DNA of 64,000 nt from Neobacillus kokaensis. Its GTDB lineage: Bacteria > Bacillota > Bacilli > Bacillales > Cytobacillaceae. A model generated the notes under the pieces. The model was not told the DNA's origin and ran no database searches. It saw nothing but the letters and a program-made list of their open reading frames with translations. Where the stretch lies: the NCBI RefSeq assembly GCF_014656545.1, contig NZ_BNDS01000003.1:64606-128605 (forward strand). Reading direction: 5' to 3'. The position numbers and the translations under genes are program-made. Numbering within the stretch: the stretch's first letter is position 1; each line of letters starts with the position of its first letter. Of the stretch, positions 37,595 through 46,229 are shown piece by piece.

Positions 37595-38437
37595 ATGAAA
37601 ACGGCAATTGTTACCGATAGTACCGCGTACATTCCGAAAGAAATGCTAGAAAAATGGAATATACATATGATCCCGTTGAATGTGATTTTTGGAAACGAGG
37701 TCTATCAGGAAGAAATAGATATTACTTGGAACGATTTTTATAAAGAGGTCAAGACGAGGGACCTGCCCACAACATCCCAGCCGCCGATTGGCCAATTTGT
37801 GGAGCTGTTTGAGCGGCTGTCTGCGGAAGGGTATGATGCGGTCATCAGCATTCACCTTTCGAGCGGAATCAGCGGCACTTATCAAGGAGCTTTGAGCGCT
37901 GCTTCGATGGTTGAAGGCATTAAGATTTTTCCGTTCGATTCTGAAATCAGCTGTATGGTTCAAGGCTTTTATGCTTTGGAGGCGGCCGAAAGGGTTATGC
38001 GCGGCGAGGAACCTGAGGGAATTATGGTGTGTTTAGAGGAGTTGAAGAAATCGGCCCGTGCTTATTTCATGGTGGACGATTTGTCACATCTCCAGCGCGG
38101 AGGCCGCCTGTCCGGAGCAGCTGCCTTTATCGGAAGTCTGCTGCAGGTCAAGCCACTCCTGCATTTTGAAAATAAAGTCATCGTCCCATTTGAAAAAATC
38201 CGGACACGTCGGAAAGCGTTAAAGCGAATGGCCGATTTGTTAGGTGAAGACGTTTCTGGCGGCGGGGAATACCGCGCTGTGATCATTCACGCCAACCGCG
38301 AGGAAGAAGCTGTGGAATGGTCGAAGGAGTTGTCTTTGCTGTATCCGAATGTGGAGTTTGTTATAGGCTATTTCGGAGCTGTCATCGGCACCCACCTTGG
38401 TGAAGGCTCCATGGGCATGGGCTGGATGAAGAAATAA
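37595..38437 (+). CDS. degV: DegV family fatty-acid-binding protein
   Basis: 280 residues of the DegV/EDD fold. N-terminal TDSTAYIPKE near 7, the TTSQPP block near 58 and the SSGISGTYQ lipid-phosphate contact near 91 identify it. Family members bind a fatty acid and, as FakB-type proteins, present it to the kinase FakA; whether this copy does so is inferred. Position after degSU is conserved in Bacillus. Confidence 0.9.
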   Translation: MKTAIVTDSTAYIPKEMLEKWNIHMIPLNVIFGNEVYQEEIDITWNDFYKEVKTRDLPTTSQPPIGQFVELFERLSAEGYDAVISIHLSSGISGTYQGALSAASMVEGIKIFPFDSEISCMVQGFYALEAAERVMRGEEPEGIMVCLEELKKSARAYFMVDDLSHLQRGGRLSGAAAFIGSLLQVKPLLHFENKVIVPFEKIRTRRKALKRMADLLGEDVSGGGEYRAVIIHANREEEAVEWSKELSLLYPNVEFVIGYFGAVIGTHLGEGSMGMGWMKK

Positions 38438-38458
38438 GATTTATTATGAAGTTTGCTG

Positions 38459-38491
38459 CCATTCGGGCCTTTGGACCGGAATGGTTTTTTA
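38459..38491 (+). terminator. Rho-independent terminator after degV
   Basis: CCATTCGG ... CCGGAATGG with one bulge, then TTTTTT. Confidence 0.65.
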
Positions 38492-38523
38492 GTTTGTGCG
38501 TGGGTTGCTCGGCCGGCAGAGTT

Positions 38524-39489
38524 TGGCGAAATAAATGAGGAATTCCGCGAAATAAACGTCCGAGTCGGCGAAATAAGTAGCAAAGTCCGCGAAATAATTA
38601 GGAAAACCCGCGAAATTCCGGTGTGGACCGGCCGAAATCCGGTCTGAGCATTAATCCTGGAGTGTGCTCTAACTATGAAAGATACAATCTAGAAAAGGTA
38701 ACTTTTAAAAGGTATGGCGAAATAATTGAGGAATTCCGCGAAATAAACGTCCGAGTCCGCGAAATAATTAGGAAAACCCGCGAAATTCCGGTGTGAACCG
38801 GCGAAATCCGGCCAGAGCATTAATCCTGGAGGATGTTCTAACTATGAAAGATACAATCTAGAAAAGGTAACTTTTAAAAGGTATGGCGAAAAAAATGCGG
38901 AATTCCGCGAAATAAACGTCCGAGTCGGCGAAATTAGTAGTAAAGTCGGCGAAATAATTAGGAAAACCCGAGAAATTCAGGTGAGGACCGGCGAAATCCG
39001 GTCTGAGCATTAACCCTGGAGTGTGCTCTAACTATGAAAGATACAATCTAGAAAAGGTAACTTTTAAAAGGAATGGCGAAATAAATCAGGAATTCCGCGA
39101 AATAAAAGTCCAAGTCGGCGAAATTAGTAGTAAAGTCCGCGAAATAATTAGGAAAACCCGCGAAATTCCGGTGTGGACCGGCGAAATCCGGTCTGAGCAA
39201 TAATCCTGGATTGTGCTCTAACTATGAAAGATACAATCTAGAGAGAGGTAACTTTTAAAAGGTATGGCGAAATAATTGAGGAATTCCGCGAAATAAACGT
39301 CCGAGACGGCGAAATTAGTAGTAAAGTCCGCGAAATAATTAGGAAAACCCGCGAAATTCCGGTGAGGACCGGAGAACTCCGGCCAGAGCATTAATCCTGG
39401 AGTGTGCTCTAATTATGAAAGATACAATCTAGAAAAGGTAACTTTTAAAAGGTACGGCGAAATAAATGAGGAAGTCCGCGAAATACAAA
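38524..39489. repeat. Tandem ~190-bp repeat array with GCGAAAT sub-repeats
   Basis: Five near-identical units begin at about 38524, 38715, 38884, 39074 and 39265, and a partial sixth at 39455. Unit length is 190-191 bp except the second (169 bp), which lacks one ~22-bp sub-repeat. Each unit has five to six copies of a short GCGAAAT element (GGCGAAATAA, CCGCGAAATAA, CCGCGAAATTCC) followed by a conserved non-repetitive tail (AGCATTAATCCTGGAGTGTG, then ACTATGAAAGATACAATC). It fills most of the degV to NERD-gene interval. Short open frames inside it read G/R-E-I repeats and are not credible genes. A dispersed inverted copy of the short element lies at 46051-46170. Confidence 0.9.
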
Positions 39490-39589
39490 CTCACTACTTT
39501 CAAAAGTCATAAAATAGCCACAAATAATCCGACAAACTGGAAGGAACTTTAGCGTATTTTGTAGAATTTTTTTCAAAAAAACAGAAAGT

Positions 39590-40597
39590 GTGATGATATC
39601 TGTGGAATTAAAAGAATTGACTCCACCATTGAGACTGCTTAAGACTCAAGCGTTGAAACGCCGTCTAATCCCCGGTCATTCGAAGCTTCCTGTAATTGAA
39701 AAAAATATTGCAATAAGAAAAGCAGGATACTGGGGAGAACACCTATTAAGCAAATACCTTAAACAGCTTCCAAATGAAAAATACCTCATCATTCACGACC
39801 TCCACCTGGAACACAAAGGATTTCACATACAAATTGACAACACTCTTCTATCACAGAACCTAATTCTCCCGATTGAAGCAAAAAATATCCTTGGAACTCT
39901 ATATTTTGATGATCAATTTAATCAATTGATTCGGCCGAATGAGGATGGGAACGAAGAGGTGTTTGAGGACCCCCGTGTTCAAGCGAGGTGGCATCGATCG
40001 CTGCTTAGAGATTGGCTCGACACAAATGGCTTCCAAAAGCTTCCGCTCGATTATTTAATTTTTTTCGCAAGCAACAAAACAATTTTAAAGTCATATCGCA
40101 ACGGAACCATAAGGGATGCTCAAAAAATTTGCAAGGCAAGAGATATTTTTAATAAGATTTACAGCTTAGAAAAGCAATTTAACCAAACGAAGATTAACTA
40201 TAATTCACTATTAGAATTGGGAAAATTACTGCTTAAACATCATAGCCCGGATGAAATTGATATTTTAAAAGAGTTCGGGATAAGTAAAAATGATGTACGC
40301 CCCGGTGTCCGCTGCCCGATTTGTTTGCACATTCCGATGAGATACGAAAGAGGAAAATGGCGCTGCCCGATCTGTCAAACACTTTCGAATGAAACCTTTC
40401 TGGAATCCCTTGATGATTATTTTTATTTGTATAAGCCAACGATCACCAATACTGAGTTCCGTGATTTCTTTTTGTTTCCGACCGTACATATTGCCCAAAA
40501 AAAGCTTCAATCACTTAATTTGCCATCAATGGGTACTACAAAAAATCGTTTATATCTTTTATCGCCAAGGAAGGTGCCGCCATGCGATTTAGACTAG
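39590..40597 (+). CDS. NERD-domain protein with C-terminal zinc ribbon
   Basis: 335 residues. Residues ~40-145 form a NERD (nuclease-related) domain: GYWGEHLLSKYL, HDLHLEHKGFHIQIDN and PIEAKN carry the acidic/Lys pattern of endonuclease-like folds. The C-terminus has two CPIC pairs (CPICLHIPMRYERGKWRCPIC, ~240-262) making a zinc ribbon. The start is GTG 39590 or ATG 39593 with only a weak AGAAAG site. The end overlaps comFA by 16 bases, so expression is coupled to the late competence operon. A role with DNA uptake or processing is inferred from context only. Confidence 0.75.
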   Translation: MMISVELKELTPPLRLLKTQALKRRLIPGHSKLPVIEKNIAIRKAGYWGEHLLSKYLKQLPNEKYLIIHDLHLEHKGFHIQIDNTLLSQNLILPIEAKNILGTLYFDDQFNQLIRPNEDGNEEVFEDPRVQARWHRSLLRDWLDTNGFQKLPLDYLIFFASNKTILKSYRNGTIRDAQKICKARDIFNKIYSLEKQFNQTKINYNSLLELGKLLLKHHSPDEIDILKEFGISKNDVRPGVRCPICLHIPMRYERGKWRCPICQTLSNETFLESLDDYFYLYKPTITNTEFRDFFLFPTVHIAQKKLQSLNLPSMGTTKNRLYLLSPRKVPPCDLD

Positions 40598-42072
40598 TAA
40601 ACGGCAGACTAATGTTCGAAAAAAACTTTTTAGAAGGCTCGCAGAAAATTTCCCAGCTTACCGAAATCCCTCAGCCGCCGCTTAATCCAAGTTTTCAATT
40701 CAACTCGGAACTGCAACACTACCTTAGCGGAAAACAGCTCCTCTTAGATGACCTCCCATACCTGCTCGATGAAATCCAGGCACATTATGACAATGGATTT
40801 ATTACCATCCGAAAAGGAATTGACTATGAAGGGAAAAAGCCGTTTTGCGTTAGATGCGGCAAAAAAGACCTGCAATGGTTCGGAACATACCCTTGCGCCA
40901 GGTGCGGCGATACTTGTATCTACTGCCGTAAATGCCTCATGATGGGAAGAATCAGTGAATGTACACCGTTAATCGGCTGGAATGGTCCGGTGCCTGACAC
41001 CACACTGCCGCCTAAAGTTATGGCTTGGCAGGGAACGCTGTCAGAAGGACAAAAAGAGGCTTCAGATCGGGTGAGTTATGCGATTCTACATAACAAGGAA
41101 TGGCTTATTTGGGCAGTTTGCGGGGCTGGTAAAACAGAGGTACTGTTCGCTGGGATTGAGGCAGGATTGGCGGCAAATAAACGCCTGTGCATCGCTACAC
41201 CAAGGACGGACGTCGTTCTTGAACTGACACCGCGATTAAAAGCGGCATTTCCAGATATCGAGATTGCCTCGCTTTACGGAGGCAGCGAGGATCGTCACAA
41301 ATTTGTCCCGCTTACGATTGCAACAACCCACCAGCTGCTCAGGTTTTATCGTGCTTTTGATGCGATTATCTTGGATGAGGTAGACGCCTTCCCATATACG
41401 GTGGATGAGTCGCTGCAGCATGCCGCTATTCAGGCGCGTAAACCTGAGTCTGCTATGGTCTATCTAACGGCGACGCCGAATGCCAAATGGCAGAAAGAAT
41501 GTTTTTCCGGAAAACGAGCTTTTACGACCATCCCCGCTAGGTTCCACCGCCGCCCGCTGCCAGTTCCGGAATTCGAGTGGTGTGGCAACTGGCAAAAGCA
41601 GCTTCAAAAAAATAAGCTTCCTCCCAATGTACATAAATGGATTAAAAAACGACTTGATAACGGGAAACAGGCACTTGTCTTTTTTCCGCATATTCCGTTA
41701 ATGGAAAACGCACTCCCGATTTTGCGGCAGTTAGCACCAAATATTGAAGCAGTGCACGCTGAGGACCCGGAGCGAAAAGCGAAGGTACAAAAAATGCGCT
41801 CCAAGGAAATCCCCTTGCTGCTGACTACGACGATATTAGAGCGGGGTGTTACCTTTCCAAATATCGATGTTGCTGTATTGGGGTCGGAGGATGACATTTT
41901 TATAGAAAGTGCTTTGGTGCAAATTGCTGGAAGGGCTGGGAGGAGCAAGGACCATCCAGATGGGGTTGTGACGTTTTTTCATTATGGGAAAACGGAAGCG
42001 ATGCTGAAGGCAAGGCGGCAAATCGTTTTGATGAATAGGGAGGGGGTGAAGCGTGGGCTAATTGATGTTTAA
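40582..42072 (+). CDS. comFA: Late competence protein ComFA, DNA-uptake helicase/translocase
   Basis: 496 residues. An N-terminal four-cysteine-pair zinc module (CVRCGKKD ... CARCG ... CIYCRKC, ~88-120) precedes a superfamily-2 helicase core: Walker A VCGAGKTE near 181, DEVDAF Walker B near 264, STAT-like LTATPN near 296, and motif VI QIAGRAGR near 453. It powers import of single-stranded DNA during transformation. The stretch WNGPVPDTTLPPK between zinc module and helicase contains a GGTGCCTGACACC core at 40989-41001 identical to the palindromic element at 63087. It overlaps the upstream NERD gene by 16 bases. Confidence 0.93.
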   Translation: MRFRLVNGRLMFEKNFLEGSQKISQLTEIPQPPLNPSFQFNSELQHYLSGKQLLLDDLPYLLDEIQAHYDNGFITIRKGIDYEGKKPFCVRCGKKDLQWFGTYPCARCGDTCIYCRKCLMMGRISECTPLIGWNGPVPDTTLPPKVMAWQGTLSEGQKEASDRVSYAILHNKEWLIWAVCGAGKTEVLFAGIEAGLAANKRLCIATPRTDVVLELTPRLKAAFPDIEIASLYGGSEDRHKFVPLTIATTHQLLRFYRAFDAIILDEVDAFPYTVDESLQHAAIQARKPESAMVYLTATPNAKWQKECFSGKRAFTTIPARFHRRPLPVPEFEWCGNWQKQLQKNKLPPNVHKWIKKRLDNGKQALVFFPHIPLMENALPILRQLAPNIEAVHAEDPERKAKVQKMRSKEIPLLLTTTILERGVTFPNIDVAVLGSEDDIFIESALVQIAGRAGRSKDHPDGVVTFFHYGKTEAMLKARRQIVLMNREGVKRGLIDV

Positions 42073-42143
42073 GGTTTTATAATTTATCCGCGAATCGGAG
42101 TGTTTTGACTGATTCAGTATGTAAATTCAAGAGGGTGATACAT

Positions 42144-42860
42144 ATGACCATATTCCAGCAACACCACTGTCTGATCTGTCACACAACAATCTTACCCGCC
42201 GTTGGTTGGAGGGCAATTTTTTCCCCTGAAAAAGAACAGCTGATTTGTGCAGAATGTGAGAAGAAGCTGGAGAAAATTGAAGGGGATACATGCCGAATCT
42301 GCAGTCGTCCCATACCATTGTTAGACGTAAACTTTCGCCATGATGATTTGTGCCACGACTGTTTTCGTTGGGAGAAGGATGAGGAATGGGCGGGATTTCT
42401 GACAAAAAATCACTCGCTTTTCCTTTATAATGATTTTTTAAAAGAGGTTATTGCCAGATTTAAATTTCGCGGGGATTATGTGCTTGCGATGGTGTTTGCC
42501 AGTTATGTAAAAGAGTTGATTAAAATAAACGAAGCGGATTTAGTTGTGCCGATCCCGTTAAGTGATGAGCGGCTTTATGAGCGAGGATTTAATCAAGCTG
42601 CTGCTTTGCTGCGCGAATCGGATTTGCCTGCTTCAGAAATCCTAACCCGTGTCCACTCGGAAAAACAATCAAAAAAATCCAGAACAGAACGTATCCACCT
42701 TCCGCAAGTATTTAAAGTCATACCGGACGCAGACATCCAAGAAAAACGAATCATCCTCTTTGATGACATCTACACTACTGGATCGACATTAAGACACGCT
42801 GCTAAACTGTTAAAGCAAGCTGGTGCAGCAAGCATAGAATCGATCACATTGGCAAGATAG
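42144..42860 (+). CDS. comFC: Late competence protein ComFC (phosphoribosyltransferase-like)
   Basis: 238 residues from ATG 42144, chosen because GAGGGTGAT lies just upstream; the frame is open from 42105. N-terminal zinc-binding cysteines (CLICHTT, CAECEKK, CRICSRP, CHDC) precede a phosphoribosyltransferase fold with VVPIPLS near 139, RGFNQA near 151 and IILFDDIYTTGST near 207 (PRPP loop). It works with ComFA in DNA uptake. comFB, present between them in B. subtilis, is absent. Confidence 0.93.
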   Translation: MTIFQQHHCLICHTTILPAVGWRAIFSPEKEQLICAECEKKLEKIEGDTCRICSRPIPLLDVNFRHDDLCHDCFRWEKDEEWAGFLTKNHSLFLYNDFLKEVIARFKFRGDYVLAMVFASYVKELIKINEADLVVPIPLSDERLYERGFNQAAALLRESDLPASEILTRVHSEKQSKKSRTERIHLPQVFKVIPDADIQEKRIILFDDIYTTGSTLRHAAKLLKQAGAASIESITLAR

Positions 42861-42885
42861 TGGTGTTAGATACCAAATACAATGA

Positions 42886-42908
42886 GGCGGCAAACCATTA
42901 AAGCCGCC
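42886..42908 (-). terminator. Hairpin at 3' end of the CotF-like gene
   Basis: GGCGGC ... GCCGCC hairpin; on the reverse strand it is followed by a TCATTGTATTT stretch, so the T-run is weak. Confidence 0.4.
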
Positions 42909-42922
42909 GCCAGCGATGATTC

Positions 42923-43417
42923 TTAGTATTTCATTTTTATCGCTTTATGGGCATTCTCAATGTCATGGCCAAGAAGTTTGCCTAAGTCATAGGCTGGATA
43001 GTATCCGTGTTTATGCATGTAGTTGAAGACTCGCTCGTGGCTATGGATGGCTCCTTGCAGCTGTCTGGTAAATACATGGCGTAAAGCAGGTGTCGCGGTT
43101 TCCGTAATAGCTCCGGCAAGATTACGCACTAATGCTTTGGAAAGGGCCAGGAGATCGGCGGCAAAAAAGCCTAATTCTTCCCGCTCATCATCTTCACGAG
43201 CTTGATAACCTTGGGCCTGAGGGTAAAATTTAAGCAGTTCATTTAGATTTCCCTCTAGGTCGTGAATACATTTTCGATAAAGTTCTTTTAGCTCATGGTC
43301 GGTTACTTTATTAATGGACATTTTCAGTTTCATTAACCCGGTCGATTGGAAACCAACCATCTCATGCAGTTCCATCGTCTCATGCCAGGCTAGTAATTTT
43401 CTCTCTTCTTGTGTCAT
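42923..43417 (-). CDS. CotF-like (spore coat family) ferritin-like protein
   Basis: 164 residues, predicted all-helical four-helix bundle. Motifs such as HETMELHEMVGFQ near 11, KMSINKVTDHELKELY near 31 and a tail HKHGYYPAYD near 133 (methionine/histidine/tyrosine-rich) match the CotF/YhcQ coat-protein family. The ATG is preceded by AAAGGAGG. These proteins locate to the spore coat, but this paralogue's role is unknown. It stands alone, reverse, exactly where B. subtilis has the flgM-flgKL-hag-fliDST block. Confidence 0.75.
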   Translation of the reverse strand: MTQEERKLLAWHETMELHEMVGFQSTGLMKLKMSINKVTDHELKELYRKCIHDLEGNLNELLKFYPQAQGYQAREDDEREELGFFAADLLALSKALVRNLAGAITETATPALRHVFTRQLQGAIHSHERVFNYMHKHGYYPAYDLGKLLGHDIENAHKAIKMKY

Positions 43418-43607
43418 TAAGGGACCTCCTTTTCGTCATTCCCATTTACCATATTCCATGAGCATTTTACTGGAAAGTTGTCCCACCTAATATTAAAATA
43501 AAAGAGAGGAAAACATTTCTTCATCTTCTCGAAACAAAGGTTATGTCAGGCATTGTCACTATTTTCCCTATGTTTTTGTCATTAAATCGACTAATTTTGC
43601 TTGAGTC

Positions 43608-43637
43608 AGCAGGAGAATCATAGGGTAAAATAGAAAT
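43608..43637 (+). promoter_or_regulatory. Possible sigma-H type promoter for hpf
   Basis: GCAGGAGAAT ... ATAGAAAT roughly matches RnAGGAWWW-N11-12-RnnGAAT. hpf (yvyD) is under SigB and SigH in B. subtilis, which is why I looked; the match is only moderate. Confidence 0.3.
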
Positions 43638-43674
43638 GTAAATACATAGCCTTACAAAAAGGAGGAGTCCACAC

Positions 43675-44217
43675 ATGAACTATAACGTACGTGGTGAAAA
43701 CATTGAGGTAACTCCAGCAATCAGAGAGTATGTAGAAAAGAAAATCTCTAAATTGGAGCGTTATTTTACTGAAGCACCTGATGCAAAAGTGAATGTGAAT
43801 CTTAGATTCAATCCAGATAAAACATCTAAAGTAGAGGTAACCATCCCGCTGCAAAATTTAGTTCTTCGAGCTGAAGAAACCAACAGCGATATGTATGCCG
43901 GCATCGACTTGATTTCTGACAAACTAGAGCGTCAAATTCGTAAACATAAAACAAAAGTAAACCGTAAGTTCCGTGAAAAAGGTGTTGAGCCTTTCCAATT
44001 AACAACTAATACAACAACTGAAGTTATTGACGATGATGATTTAGAGTTAGTCCGGACGAAGCGCTTTGACCTGAAGCCAATGGACAGCGAAGAAGCCATT
44101 TTGCAAATGAACATGCTCGGTCACAACTTCTTCGTATTTACAAATGCTGATACAAACCGTACAAACGTTGTTTACAAGCGTAAAGACGGCCGCTACGGCT
44201 TAATTGAAGCACATTAA
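43675..44217 (+). CDS. hpf: Long-form ribosome hibernation promoting factor
   Basis: 180 residues. Residues 1-100 are the S30AE/RaiA-type ribosome-binding domain (MNYNVRGENIEVTPAIREYVEKK). Residues ~120-180 are the dimerisation domain (RTKRFDLKPMDSEEAILQM, ending GRYGLIEAH) that gives 100S ribosome pairs. AAGGAGGAG precedes the ATG. Length and C-terminus fit long HPF. Followed by a strong terminator, so monocistronic. Confidence 0.96.
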   Translation: MNYNVRGENIEVTPAIREYVEKKISKLERYFTEAPDAKVNVNLRFNPDKTSKVEVTIPLQNLVLRAEETNSDMYAGIDLISDKLERQIRKHKTKVNRKFREKGVEPFQLTTNTTTEVIDDDDLELVRTKRFDLKPMDSEEAILQMNMLGHNFFVFTNADTNRTNVVYKRKDGRYGLIEAH

Positions 44218-44228
44218 TAGAACTATTT

Positions 44229-44262
44229 AAAACGCTGTCCACATGCTGGGCAGCGTTTTTTA
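44229..44262 (+). terminator. Rho-independent terminator after hpf
   Basis: AAAACGCTGTCC ... GGGCAGCGTTTTTTA stem with T-run. Confidence 0.9.
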
Positions 44263-44338
44263 TTGTAAAAATTTTGATATACCAATTTCTGAATCTTTTT
44301 TATAATGGAAATAAGATTACTAGAAAGAAGGTAACTTC

Positions 44339-45949
44339 GTGAATTTTGACTTTCAGTATAATCCATATCCTTCCCAGCGTACCACTGTGTTCGCCAGAGG
44401 CGGTATGGTTGCCACCTCGCAGCCGCTCGCTGCCCAGGCAGGTCTTGATATTCTCAAAAAAGGCGGCAATGCTATCGATGCTGCCGTTGCTGCTGCAGCC
44501 GCTTTAACAGTACTTGAGCCTACCTCAAATGGAATCGGCGGTGACGCTTTCGCTTTAATTTGGAAAAAGGATAAACTTTATGGACTCAATGCAAGTGGCC
44601 CTGCACCGCAAAAATTAACGATTGACGCCGTAAAATCACGCGGTTTGGAGAGAATTCCTGCTTTTGGGCTTATTCCGGTGACGGTTCCTGGAGCACCATC
44701 AGGATGGGCGGAAATGTCTAAAAAATTTGGCCGCCTTTCGTTAAAGGAAGTTTTACAGCCAGCGATTGAATATGCAGAAAAAGGCTACCCGTTGACGCCG
44801 ACGCTCGGTAAATATTGGGAATATGCCTACAATCGATACAAACAAAATCTAACCGATGAAGAGTTCCAGCCTTGGTTTGAAACCTTTGCCCCAAATGGAC
44901 GAGCACCTAGGGTAGGTGAGATATGGCGTTCGCCGGCCCATGCAGCTACTTTAAATGAAATAGCTGAAACCGAGGCCGAAAGCTTTTATCGTGGCTTACT
45001 TGCGGACAAAATTTCTGCCTTTTCCGAACGCTACAATGGCTTCATTTCTAAGGAAGATTTAGCAGCCTACAGGGCAGAATGGGTCGAACCGATTAAAGTG
45101 AACTACCGCGGTTATGATGTGTGGGAAATTCCACCAAACGGTCAAGGCCTCGTCGCATTGCTGGGGCTGAATATCGTCAAAGGCTTTGATTTTACGGAAA
45201 AAGAGACCGTCGATGCCTACCACAAGCAAATTGAAGCGATGAAGTTTGCGTTTACTGACGGAAAGGCATGTATCACGGACCCTGCTTTTATGAAAATGCA
45301 ATTAGAGGACGTTCTTTGTGATGCCTATGGCGAATCGAGGCGTCGTGAAATTAGTGATGAAGCCATTGAGCCGCTTCCGTACCAGCCGCCGCGTGGAGGT
45401 ACAGTTTATCTCGCCGCAGCAGATGGGGAAGGCAACATGGTTTCGTTTATTCAAAGTAATTATATGGGATTCGGATCTGGGATTGTGGTGTCAGGCACCG
45501 GAATCGCTCTGCAAAACCGTGGTTATGATTTTTCGCTGGATCCTCAGCACCCGAATACCTTAAGACCGGGAGCCAAGTCGTATCACACCATTATCCCGGG
45601 GTTTTTGACGAAAGATGGTCAAGCTGTAGGGCCTTTCGGAGTCATGGGCGGATTCATGCAGCCGCAAGGGCATATGCAGGTCGTAATGAATACAATTGAT
45701 TTTGGCTTGAATCCACAGGCTGCACTGGATGCGCCGAGATGGCAGTGGCTGGAAGGGAAGCGGGTGCAGGTTGAACCACATTTTCCAAATCATATTGCCC
45801 AGGCGCTTGCACGAAAAGGGCACCAAATTGAAGTAGCGCTTGATTCGGGTGGCTTCGGCCGCGGCCAAATCATTTGGCGCGACCCAAAAACGGGTGTGCT
45901 GATGGGCGGAACCGAAGCACGGACAGACGGGTCGATTGCTGCGTGGTGA
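44339..45949 (+). CDS. ywrD: Gamma-glutamyltransferase-family protein (YwrD type)
   Basis: 536 residues of the Ntn-hydrolase GGT family. Large-subunit motifs GGMVATSQPLAAQAG near 21 and GGNAIDAAVAAA near 45 are present. The small subunit should begin at the Thr of PPRGGTVYLAAAD (near residue 357), the autoprocessing nucleophile. No signal peptide, so probably cytoplasmic like YwrD. GTG start behind AGAAAGAAGG. The usual VVPGTGI segment reads VVSGTGI, encoded by GGTGTCAGGCACC. Confidence 0.85.
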   Translation: MNFDFQYNPYPSQRTTVFARGGMVATSQPLAAQAGLDILKKGGNAIDAAVAAAAALTVLEPTSNGIGGDAFALIWKKDKLYGLNASGPAPQKLTIDAVKSRGLERIPAFGLIPVTVPGAPSGWAEMSKKFGRLSLKEVLQPAIEYAEKGYPLTPTLGKYWEYAYNRYKQNLTDEEFQPWFETFAPNGRAPRVGEIWRSPAHAATLNEIAETEAESFYRGLLADKISAFSERYNGFISKEDLAAYRAEWVEPIKVNYRGYDVWEIPPNGQGLVALLGLNIVKGFDFTEKETVDAYHKQIEAMKFAFTDGKACITDPAFMKMQLEDVLCDAYGESRRREISDEAIEPLPYQPPRGGTVYLAAADGEGNMVSFIQSNYMGFGSGIVVSGTGIALQNRGYDFSLDPQHPNTLRPGAKSYHTIIPGFLTKDGQAVGPFGVMGGFMQPQGHMQVVMNTIDFGLNPQAALDAPRWQWLEGKRVQVEPHFPNHIAQALARKGHQIEVALDSGGFGRGQIIWRDPKTGVLMGGTEARTDGSIAAW

Positions 45950-45992
45950 GTTGGTACTGAAAACGGAGAATTTTGGGATAAATATCAACAAA

Positions 45993-46031
45993 AAAACAAG
46001 AGATTATATAAAGACAATCTCTTGTTTTTTA
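45993..46031 (+). terminator. Rho-independent terminator after ywrD-like gene
   Basis: AAAACAAGAGATT ... AATCTCTTGTTTTTT, 13-bp stem with T-run. Confidence 0.9.
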
Positions 46032-46050
46032 TTTTTGCAGGTTTCTAAAA

Positions 46051-46170
46051 TTAATTTCGCGGATTTAGTCTGGTATTTCGCGGCTTTTCCGATTTATTTC
46101 GCCGATTTTTAGAATTATTTCGCGGCCTTTTGCAATAATTTCGCCGAAAATCATAATAATTTCGCCAAAC
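46051..46170. repeat. Dispersed inverted copy of the GCGAAAT element
   Basis: Six copies of TTTCGCGG/TTTCGCC spaced by about 17-22 bases, the reverse complement of the short element in the 38524 array. Lies between two convergent genes. Confidence 0.8.
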
Positions 46171-46187
46171 CAATCCTAACAGCATAA

Positions 46188-46219
46188 AAAAGAGCACCGG
46201 CCCAATCGCCAGTGCTCAA
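46188..46219 (-). terminator. Terminator of secA
   Basis: On the reverse strand GAGCACTGGC ... GCCGGTGCTC followed by TTTTTT. Confidence 0.85.
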
Positions 46220-46229
46220 AAATCAAAAT

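Noticed and set aside
38453-38647. Short open frame reading G-E-I / R-E-I repeats
   Set aside because: It lies across the tandem array, has no ribosome binding site and the pattern follows from the DNA sub-repeat itself. The similar frame at 39021-39203 is rejected for the same reason.
38524-39489. CRISPR array
   Set aside because: Units are ~190 bp and repeat along their whole length; there are no short identical repeats with unique spacers and no cas genes.
45487-45499. GGTGTCAGGCACC in the ywrD-like gene as an insertion
   Set aside because: The segment aligns without extra residues with the usual VVPGTGI motif of the family; only a Pro-to-Ser change is needed, so chance or gene conversion is enough.
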